Shown piece by piece: positions 14,865 through 20,308 of a stretch of DNA of 20,308 nucleotides. Position 1 is the stretch's first letter. Each line of letters starts with the position of its first letter. The notes below the pieces were generated by a model that saw only the letters and a list, made by a program, of their open reading frames with translations, had not been told where the DNA came from and made no database searches. The stretch is from Bacillota bacterium. GTDB lineage: Bacteria; Bacillota; Dethiobacteria; SKNC01. A program made the position numbers and the translations under genes. The stretch is from positions 1 through 20,308 of the forward strand of contig SKNC01000120.1 of assembly GCA_007120745.1 (NCBI GenBank), given 5' to 3'.

Positions 14865-14890
14865 CATATAAGACACCTCTTATATATAAT
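14861..14890 (+). promoter_or_regulatory. Near-consensus promoter of alaS with an inverted repeat in the spacer
   Basis: A perfect TTGACA (14861-14866) and perfect TATAAT (14885-14890) are separated by 18 bases, 37 bases ahead of the alaS ATG. The -35 box contains the stop codon of the upstream permease gene. The spacer holds an exact dyad, ATATAAG (14866-14872) and CTTATAT (14879-14885), around a 6-base loop, which could be a repressor operator. No T-box core precedes alaS. Confidence 0.8.
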
Positions 14891-14927
14891 TGTTGTGTAA
14901 CCATTTGAGGAGGGAAGTGGCAATATA

Positions 14928-17552
14928 ATGAAAACAAAAGAAATACGTGAAAAATTTTTGAATTTCTTTGAAAATAAAGATCACCTGGTGCTGCCCAGTT
15001 TTCCTTTAATTCCCCAGGATGACCCTACACTGTTGTTAATCGGAGCGGGAATGGCACCATTAAAACCATATTTTACTGGGGAGAAAAAACCTCCTCATCC
15101 CCGAATTGCAACCTGTCAAAAATGTGTCAGGACACCGGATATCGACCGGGTAGGCAAGACAGCCAGGCATGCTACATTTTTTGAGATGCTGGGAAACTTT
15201 TCTTTCGGGGATTATTTTAAGCTTGAAGCCATTCAGTGGGCCTGGGAGCTGGTTACTACGGTGTACAATCTTCCGGAAAACAGGCTTTATGTCAGCGTTT
15301 ACCTGGAGGATGACGAAGCCTATGATATCTGGCACAAAACCATGGGTTTGCCGGAAAAGAAGATTTTTCGACTGGGCAAAGAGGACAACTTCTGGGAAAT
15401 TGGCCAGGGACCCTGCGGCCCCTGTTCTGAGATTTATTATGACCTGGGTTTTGAATATGGCTGCGGCCGGCCAGACTGCCAGGTAGGTTGTGACTGCGAC
15501 CGGTTTGTAGAGATTTGGAACCTGGTGTTTACTCAATTTAACTGTGATGCAGGGGGGAACTACCAGCCCTTACGCCAAAAAAATATAGATACCGGTGCCG
15601 GCCTGGAGAGAATGGCCATGGCCCTGCAGAATGTTCCCACCTTTTATGAAATCGACATCGTTAAACCGCTGCTGGAGCACTTTGTTAAACTAACCGGTGT
15701 TCGTTATGGAGAAAACCCGCAGGAGGATGTGTCCCTGCGTATACTTACGGAACACCTTCGCAGCTTGACTTTTATGGTGGTGGACGGAATTTTGCCATCT
15801 AACGAGGGGAGGGGCTATGTGCTGCGAAGAATCATTCGCCGCGCAGTACGACATGGGCGCCTTTTGGGCCTGGAGGACCTTTTCCTGTATCAAGCGGTTC
15901 CCCTGGTTGTTCAGGTGATGGGAGATGTTTACCCGGAACTCAAGGAAAGAGAGGAATATGCTGCAAAAGTAGTTCAACTGGAGGAGGAACGATTTCGGGA
16001 AACCCTGGAACAGGGACTGAACATGCTCAGCACCCACCTGGTGGACCTGCAGCGGGAAGGGGAAAAAGAGCTGCCCGGGGAAGCGGCCTTTAAGCTGTAT
16101 GATACTTTTGGTTTTCCCCTGGATTTAACCCGGGAGATTGTAGAAGAGAAGGGCTTAAAAATTGATGAAGAGGGTTTCAAAGACCAGTTGGAACTCCAGA
16201 GGGAACGAGCCCGTTCTGCCAGAGAAAAGCAGGATAAAGCGGAAATTACAGCAGATCTGGAACCCTTTAAAGAACAGCAGGTTGAGTTTTTAGGGTATGA
16301 CACCCTGGAGGCAGAAGCGGAAGTGGTGGCTGTATTTAGTGGCGAGACACCTGTAGACAGGGCAGAAGAAGGCCAGGAAATCACCTTAATTTTAGACAAA
16401 ACTCCCTTTTATGCGGAGAGTGGGGGGCAGGTGGGAGACCGGGGAACGCTTTTTGCAGAAGATACCCTGGTGGGCATTAAAGATACTCAGACAGGCCCTT
16501 ATGACCTGGTACTGCATAGAGGCAGGGTAAATCGGGGAGAAATATATACAGGGCAGAAATTGAAGGCAGAAGTTGATTCAACTATCAGGGGGCGTATCTG
16601 TAGAAATCATACGGTAACTCATCTTCTGCACAAGGCGTTAAAAGAGGTGCTGGGAGAACATGTAAGCCAGGCGGGTTCCCTGGTGGCTCCGGATCGTCTT
16701 CGTTTTGACTTCACCCATTTTTCTCCTCTTTCCAGGGATGAAATAAAACAAATTGAGGAAATTGTTAATCAGAAGATATGGGAGAACTATAACGTAGAAA
16801 CCGAGGAAGCCACCCTGGAAGATGCCCGGGAAAGGGGGGCCATGGCCCTTTTTGAGGGGAAATATCAGGAAAGCATTCGACTGGTAAGTATTGATGATTA
16901 CAGCCTGGAGCTGTGCGGAGGTACCCATGTGAGGTCTACAGGGGTTATCGGGCTTTTTAAAATCCTGTCGGAAAGTGGAATTGGAACCGGTTTACGAAGG
17001 ATTGAAGCCCTTTCCGGGCCGGGGGCCTATCAGTTCTTATCAGAAAAAGAGGAGGTATTAAGCCGGGTATCGGCGGAGCTAAAAACCAATGAGAACAATT
17101 TACTGCCCAGACTGGAAGCTCTTTTGCAGTCTTTTAAAGAGATGGAAAAGGAGAACCAGCGCCTGCTGAATAAGCTGGCTTCCCAGGAGGTAGATGAACT
17201 TCTGAAAACTACAGTTCAGGTGAAGGGGATACCAGTTTTGGCTGCCCCGGTAGAGGTTTCCGAAATGGAAGCGCTGCGGAGTATGGCGGATCAGCTTAAG
17301 GATAAAATAGGCTCAGGGGTAGTGGTGCTGGGATCAGCCAGGGGGGAAAAGGTACTGCTGGTGGCGGCAGTGACTCCGGACCTGGTGAAAAAAGGCCTGC
17401 ATGCCGGAAAAATTGTTGGAGAAGCAGCGAAACAAGCCGGCGGCGGGGGTGGTGGAAGGCCGGATATGGCCCAGGCCGGTGGAAAAGAGAAGGATAAGCT
17501 GCCCCAGGCTCTGAAGCAGGCAGAAATTATGGTAGAAAAACTGCTGGGGTAA
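14928..17552 (+). CDS. alaS: Alanyl-tRNA synthetase
   Basis: AlaRS charges tRNA-Ala and edits mischarged Ser/Gly. The 874-residue protein is full length. The class II catalytic domain opens with KEIREKFLNFFE and contains the motif 1 to 3 region (RTPDIDRVGKTARHATFFEM, GPCGPCSEIYYD, DTGAGLERMAM). The editing domain carries zinc ligands His561 and His565 (HTVTHLLH) and Cys663/His667 (CGGTH). The C-terminal C-Ala region has a coiled-coil-like stretch near 720-760 and a glycine-rich GGGGGGRPDMAQAGG near the end. The ATG follows GAGGAGGG with a longish 13-base gap. It has its own strong promoter. Its position before ireB and ruvX is conserved in Firmicutes. Confidence 0.97.
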   Translation: MKTKEIREKFLNFFENKDHLVLPSFPLIPQDDPTLLLIGAGMAPLKPYFTGEKKPPHPRIATCQKCVRTPDIDRVGKTARHATFFEMLGNFSFGDYFKLEAIQWAWELVTTVYNLPENRLYVSVYLEDDEAYDIWHKTMGLPEKKIFRLGKEDNFWEIGQGPCGPCSEIYYDLGFEYGCGRPDCQVGCDCDRFVEIWNLVFTQFNCDAGGNYQPLRQKNIDTGAGLERMAMALQNVPTFYEIDIVKPLLEHFVKLTGVRYGENPQEDVSLRILTEHLRSLTFMVVDGILPSNEGRGYVLRRIIRRAVRHGRLLGLEDLFLYQAVPLVVQVMGDVYPELKEREEYAAKVVQLEEERFRETLEQGLNMLSTHLVDLQREGEKELPGEAAFKLYDTFGFPLDLTREIVEEKGLKIDEEGFKDQLELQRERARSAREKQDKAEITADLEPFKEQQVEFLGYDTLEAEAEVVAVFSGETPVDRAEEGQEITLILDKTPFYAESGGQVGDRGTLFAEDTLVGIKDTQTGPYDLVLHRGRVNRGEIYTGQKLKAEVDSTIRGRICRNHTVTHLLHKALKEVLGEHVSQAGSLVAPDRLRFDFTHFSPLSRDEIKQIEEIVNQKIWENYNVETEEATLEDARERGAMALFEGKYQESIRLVSIDDYSLELCGGTHVRSTGVIGLFKILSESGIGTGLRRIEALSGPGAYQFLSEKEEVLSRVSAELKTNENNLLPRLEALLQSFKEMEKENQRLLNKLASQEVDELLKTTVQVKGIPVLAAPVEVSEMEALRSMADQLKDKIGSGVVVLGSARGEKVLLVAAVTPDLVKKGLHAGKIVGEAAKQAGGGGGGRPDMAQAGGKEKDKLPQALKQAEIMVEKLLG

Positions 17553-17640
17553 TTTCTAAGTTTTTAAAGGATTATATTTCCTGTTGTAGAACTATTTATG
17601 TATTCCTTTTTCTTATTCCTGTCTTGTGAGGGGGGACAGC

Positions 17641-17901
17641 ATGAAAAACTCTTTTGAACATACCATGAAATTTAATGTGAAAGCAGACGAAGAAGTCATC
17701 GAAGTAAAAGACATTATGAAGCAGGTACATGAATCACTGAAGGAAAAAGGGTACAACCCCATAAACCAGATTGTGGGGTACCTGCTTTCGGGAGATCCTG
17801 CGTATATCACCAGCTTTAACAATGCCCGGAGTCTTATCAGAAAAATTGAGAGGGATGAACTGTTAGAAGAACTGGTGAAAAGCTACCTGGAAGGATTATA
17901 A
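17641..17901 (+). CDS. ireB: IreB family regulatory phosphoprotein (UPF0297)
   Basis: This small cytoplasmic protein of 86 residues belongs to the UPF0297/YrzL family, named for IreB of Enterococcus faecalis, a substrate of the PASTA kinase IreK linked to cephalosporin tolerance. Family features seen are an N-terminal Thr in EHTMKFN (Thr8, a candidate phosphosite by position), DIMKQVHESLKEKGYNPINQ, and IVGYLLSGDPAYITSFNNAR. The open frame extends to a GTG at 17626, but the purine tract GAGGGGGG (17628-17635) lies downstream of that codon. The ATG at 17641 with 5-base spacing is therefore chosen. No clear terminator separates it from alaS (88-base gap). The kinase is not in the window. Confidence 0.93.
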   Translation: MKNSFEHTMKFNVKADEEVIEVKDIMKQVHESLKEKGYNPINQIVGYLLSGDPAYITSFNNARSLIRKIERDELLEELVKSYLEGL

Positions 17902-17914
17902 AAGGAGCATCCTG

Positions 17915-18862
17915 GTGAAATACAGCAACCTTGGAAAAACAGGCATTGCCGTATCGAGGCTCTGTTTTGGAACTCTAACCATTGGCCCCCTGCAGGCACG
18001 ATTGAGTCTAGAGGAAGGAGCCTCTCTTCTTGTTGAAGCCTTTGACAATGGTATTAACTTCTTTGATACGGCGGAAATTTATCTAAACTATGACTATATT
18101 AGAAATGCTTTCAAGGGGGTAAATCCAAAGCCGGTGGTGGCTACCAAGTCCTATGCGTATAAGGCATCTACCATGGAACAGAGCCTGAGCAGGGCGCTGA
18201 AGGAGATGGCCTTAGAAGTGATAGACATCTTTCTTCTTCATGAACAGGAATCTGAGAAAACCATCAGGGGGCACTATGAAGCCCTGGAGTATTTGATAAG
18301 AGCCAAAGAGAAGGGATATGTAAGGGCGGTGGGAATTTCCTGCCATACGGTTTCTGCCGTTGAGGGCGCTCTGAAATATCCGGAAATTGAGATTATTCAT
18401 CCCCTGTTCAACAGGAGGGGAATTGGTATCCGGGATGGCACTCCCAGGCAGATGCTGGAGGCTGTTGAGAAAGCTGTAGAGAGAGACATTGGTATTTATG
18501 CCATGAAGCCCCTGGGGGGAGGACATCTGATTCAGGAGGCAGAGAAGGCTCTCCAGTTTGTGCTTTCCCAGAATTCAATTCATTCTGTTGCGGTAGGCAT
18601 GCAGTCCAGGGAGGAGCTTTTATTCAATCAAGCGATTTTTTCCGGCAGCCCGGTACCTGAAGATGTAAGAACCGGGCTTCAGCATAAGTCCCGGCGGATT
18701 GTGGTTCAAGACTGGTGCAGGGGCTGCGGGGAGTGTACTCAACACTGCCCTCAGGGGGCTTTAACGGTTGCCAAAGACAAAGCTGTTGTGAACGGGGATC
18801 TCTGTATTTTCTGCGGTTACTGCGGTCGTTATTGTGATGAACTCTGTATTAAAATATTCTAG
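17915..18862 (+). CDS. Aldo/keto reductase with C-terminal 2[4Fe-4S] ferredoxin domain
   Basis: The 315-residue protein has an AKR (beta/alpha)8 barrel with the complete catalytic tetrad Asp51, Tyr56 (DTAEIY), Lys78 (VATKS) and His109 (FLLHE). From residue ~265 a bacterial ferredoxin-type domain follows. Its first cluster ligands are Cys268, 271, 274 and 278 (followed by Pro) and the second set is Cys297, 300, 303 and 307, with an extra Cys311. Fusions of this type occur widely in anaerobes. Electron exchange between NAD(P)H and ferredoxin is plausible, but the substrate is unknown. The start is GTG 17915, 7 bases after AAAGGAG. It sits between ireB and ruvX, whereas in Bacillus those two are adjacent, so this is an insertion in the conserved block. 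Confidence 0.93.
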   Translation: MKYSNLGKTGIAVSRLCFGTLTIGPLQARLSLEEGASLLVEAFDNGINFFDTAEIYLNYDYIRNAFKGVNPKPVVATKSYAYKASTMEQSLSRALKEMALEVIDIFLLHEQESEKTIRGHYEALEYLIRAKEKGYVRAVGISCHTVSAVEGALKYPEIEIIHPLFNRRGIGIRDGTPRQMLEAVEKAVERDIGIYAMKPLGGGHLIQEAEKALQFVLSQNSIHSVAVGMQSREELLFNQAIFSGSPVPEDVRTGLQHKSRRIVVQDWCRGCGECTQHCPQGALTVAKDKAVVNGDLCIFCGYCGRYCDELCIKIF

Positions 18863-18882
18863 TAGAGCTTAGGGGAGCCGTT

Positions 18883-19296
18883 ATGAGAACAATGGGATTG
18901 GATCTGGGAGAAAAGACCATCGGGGTGGCGGTGAGTGACCCTACGGGTATGATTGCCCGGGGGGTAGATGTTATAAAACGAAAAAGCATGAAAGAGGATA
19001 TTCGCCGTATTTTGTCCCTGATAGAGGAGCATGGGGTGGAGAAAATTGTTTTGGGCCTTCCTCTGAATATGAACAATACCGAGGGGCCGGGAGCCCAAAT
19101 GTCCAGGGAGTTTGGACGGGCCCTGGAATCGAGGACAGAAATTCCGGTAGTATTTTGGGATGAACGGCTTACCACGGTGGCAGCGGAAAAAGTTCTGCTG
19201 GAAGCTGATGTAAGCCGGAGCAAGAGAAAAAAAGTAATCGATAAGATGGCGGCGGTTTTTATTTTACAGAATTATTTGGATAAAGAAAGTAGATAA
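18883..19296 (+). CDS. ruvX: Putative pre-16S rRNA nuclease / Holliday junction resolvase-like protein RuvX (YqgF)
   Basis: The 137-residue RNase H-fold nuclease opens with MGLDLGEKTIGVAVSDPTG (catalytic Asp in the first strand). The central LGLPLNMNNTEGP and WDERLTT (second acidic position, with the conserved Glu) and the final DKMAAVFILQNYLD complete the YqgF/RuvX set. In Escherichia coli YqgF matures the 5' end of 16S rRNA, while a role as a Holliday junction resolvase has been proposed on structure. The ATG follows AGGGGAG with 6-base spacing. It is 20 bases after the AKR gene, which suggests one transcript from ireB onward. Confidence 0.94.
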   Translation: MRTMGLDLGEKTIGVAVSDPTGMIARGVDVIKRKSMKEDIRRILSLIEEHGVEKIVLGLPLNMNNTEGPGAQMSREFGRALESRTEIPVVFWDERLTTVAAEKVLLEADVSRSKRKKVIDKMAAVFILQNYLDKESR

Positions 19297-19362
19297 AACC
19301 AAGGATATTTTTTATAAAGTTGGTTATAATTAGGATGATTAATTAGAGGGAGTTGATTGTAA

Positions 19363-19665
19363 ATGGAAGAAAGAAATGAAGTCTTGACACTGGTAGATGA
19401 AGAAGGGAAAGAACACTTATTTTCAGTGGTTGATATGATTATGGTAGAGGAAAAAGAATACGCCATCCTGCTGCCCTTCGAAGCCCCTGATGTGGAAGAA
19501 ACCAATGGCGCTGCTGATGAGGCTATAATTTTTAGAGTAGTTCAGGATGAAGAGGGCCAGATTCTCATGGTGGTTGAGGATGATGAGGAATGGGAAAATG
19601 TTGCTACTGCCTGGGAAGAAAGAGCGAATGAAGATGATGAAGAAGAAATGGACATTGAAGATTAA
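19363..19665 (+). CDS. DUF1292 family protein (YrzB-like)
   Basis: This very acidic 100-residue protein has the DUF1292 pattern: LTLVDEEGKEHLFSVVDMI, EEKEYAILLPFE, and IIFRVVQDEEGQILMVVEDDEEW. An acidic tail (NEDDEEEMDIED) follows. It is a small, probably beta-rich cytoplasmic protein. Function is unknown. In Bacillus subtilis yrzB is also between yrrK (ruvX) and yrrL (mltG), so the context supports the call. The ATG follows AGAGGGAG with a longish 12-base gap. A TATAAT at 19325-19330 could be a -10 box, but no convincing -35 box was found at 17 bases. Confidence 0.9.
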   Translation: MEERNEVLTLVDEEGKEHLFSVVDMIMVEEKEYAILLPFEAPDVEETNGAADEAIIFRVVQDEEGQILMVVEDDEEWENVATAWEERANEDDEEEMDIED

Positions 19666-19683
19666 GAAAAAAAGCGTTACAAT
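19655..19683 (+). promoter_or_regulatory. Possible promoter of mltG
   Basis: TTGAAG (19655-19660), a 17-base spacer and TACAAT (19678-19683) lie 68 bases ahead of the mltG ATG. The -35 box overlaps the last codons of the DUF1292 gene. The match is reasonable but unproven. Confidence 0.4.
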
Positions 19684-19751
19684 ATAGTTGACCAAACAGT
19701 GGACCGATGGATTCAGTTTTTTTGTTACTCAGAGGAGATTGGAGTGTATTT

Positions 19752-20308
19752 ATGTCATCAGTACATACCGGCTGGCACAAATTATTAGTGGTTTTCTGCC
19801 TGGGTCTCCTCATTTTTTTTATTTTATCCTTCCAACTGATAGAGCAGGTTCAGCCGGTATCAGGAATGGGAAGTGAACAAATTGAACTGGAGATTCCACC
19901 GGGTTCTTCTTCGGCCGACATTGCTGAAATTCTTCAGCAGTCCGGCGTAATTCGTAATTCCCTGGTGTTCAGGTTATATGCCAGGTACAGGGGACTTGAC
20001 GGACATCTGAAGGCCGGTGATTACCAGGTCTCTCCTGCCATGACCTTTGATGAAATTCTGGACAAGATGATTCGGGGGGATGTAATCCAGAGATATACCA
20101 GAATTACTATTCCAGAAGGCCTGCGGGTAGAACAGATTGCCTCCAGGTTAGGGAATCAAGGAATAGTGGAGGAAGATTTATTTTTGGAATTCCTTTTAGA
20201 AAAGGATTTTGACTACTGGTTTTTAGAGGATGTTCCACCCTCTGCTTACCCGGTGGAATCTCCAGTTCAATTTGTTCACTTCCCATTCCTGATACCGGCT
20301 GAACCTGC
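19752..20308 (+). CDS. mltG: Endolytic peptidoglycan transglycosylase MltG, 5' part only, with an artefactual 3' end
   Basis: MltG is a membrane-anchored lytic transglycosylase thought to cut nascent glycan strands and set their length. A transmembrane helix lies at residues ~11-30. The periplasmic/LysM-like part follows with IELEIPPGSSSADIAEIL, the RLYARYRGLDGHLKAGDYQV segment and TIPEGLRVEQIASRL. Residues to about 169 (SAYPVE, base 20258) look genuine. The family would continue with something like GYLFPDTY, but here the frame reads into sequence that is the reverse complement of 19844-19894 in the same gene. The catalytic Glu region is beyond the window. The ATG at 19752 follows GGAG at 19741-19744 with 7-base spacing. 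The B. subtilis homologue is yrrL, in the same position. Confidence 0.88.
   Translation, partial: MSSVHTGWHKLLVVFCLGLLIFFILSFQLIEQVQPVSGMGSEQIELEIPPGSSSADIAEILQQSGVIRNSLVFRLYARYRGLDGHLKAGDYQVSPAMTFDEILDKMIRGDVIQRYTRITIPEGLRVEQIASRLGNQGIVEEDLFLEFLLEKDFDYWFLEDVPPSAYPVESPVQFVHFPFLIPAEP
19844..19904 (+). repeat. Upstream arm of a 61-bp perfect inverted repeat (native copy inside mltG)
   Basis: The sequence GCAGGTTCAGCCGGTATCAG through CCACCGGGT is read in reverse complement, without a mismatch, at 20248-20308. This copy is in frame with mltG and encodes the end of the membrane segment and the start of the periplasmic domain, so it is the original. Confidence 0.97.
20248..20308 (-). repeat. Downstream arm of the 61-bp inverted repeat, ending at the window edge
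   Basis: These last 61 bases are the exact reverse complement of 19844-19904, separated from it by 343 bases, and stop at the final base. The reading frame happens to stay open but encodes nothing expected for MltG after residue 169. This is the pattern of a fold-back chimera or a mis-joined contig end. Confidence 0.95.

Noticed and set aside
14865..14927. T-box leader ahead of alaS
   Set aside because: The gap is only 63 bases and has no GGTGGNACCGCG-type core or terminator; a promoter fits it instead.
15060..15536. Open frame on the - strand within alaS (158 codons)
   Set aside because: It is antisense to the catalytic domain of AlaRS with no independent evidence of coding.
19688..19876. 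Open + frame of 62 codons overlapping the start of mltG
   Set aside because: It has no ribosome-binding site and is in a different frame from mltG, whose conserved N-terminal pattern is clear.
19844..20308. Reading the 61-bp inverted repeat as the ends of an insertion sequence
   Set aside because: The 343 bases between the arms are ordinary mltG coding sequence, there is no transposase or target duplication, and the first arm is itself conserved coding sequence.
1..20308. CRISPR arrays, tRNA/rRNA genes, prophage or defence genes
   Set aside because: No regularly spaced direct repeats, no tRNA-like cloverleaf with CCA end, and no integrase, capsid or nuclease-defence protein was recognised on either strand.

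Overview
The window is 20.3 kb of densely packed bacterial chromosome with every gene on the + strand. Several features point to a Clostridia-type Firmicute, probably of the Peptococcaceae-like grade. There is a T-box leader, strong purine-rich ribosome-binding sites, frequent TTG/GTG starts, a SCIFF ranthipeptide pair, and the Firmicute gene order mnmA - AI-2E permease - alaS - ireB - ruvX - DUF1292 - mltG. The species cannot be named from the sequence alone.

Region 1 (1-7485) is a complete tryptophan operon, trpEGDCFBA, followed by a DAHP synthase gene. It begins with the 3' end of a T-box leader (antiterminator core plus terminator). All seven trp genes overlap their neighbours by 1-20 bases, so they are probably translationally coupled. 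The operon covers the entry step to the shikimate pathway and every step from chorismate to tryptophan. TrpE keeps the feedback-binding LLES motif, whereas the DAHP synthase has no obvious allosteric domain.

Region 2 (7486-10131) holds short, separately promoted genes: a DUF1858 CxxC protein with its own terminator, a small P-II-like protein, and the SCIFF pair. The 52-residue SCIFF precursor peptide is easily missed because it is so short. It is followed by a hairpin terminator and then its radical SAM/SPASM maturase. This is the most distinctive biology in the window, but it belongs to a known family, not an undescribed one.

Region 3 (10131-13716) continues with rarA (replication-fork AAA+ ATPase, overlapping the maturase by one base), a YigZ/IMPACT-family protein, mnmA (tRNA 2-thiouridylase), a 215-base gap with a hairpin and a possible REP-like remnant, and a small zinc-ribbon protein with a terminator.

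Region 4 (13717-20308) is the conserved alaS neighbourhood: AI-2E family permease, alaS under a near-consensus promoter with a dyad in its spacer, ireB, an aldo/keto reductase fused to a 2[4Fe-4S] ferredoxin domain, ruvX, a DUF1292 protein, and the 5' part of mltG. The last 61 bases are a perfect reverse complement of bases 19844-19904 inside the same mltG gene. The end of the window is therefore most likely a fold-back chimera or assembly artefact, and mltG sequence beyond about 20258 should not be trusted.

No rRNA, tRNA, CRISPR array, transposase or prophage gene was found. No stretch longer than 300 bases lacks a gene.
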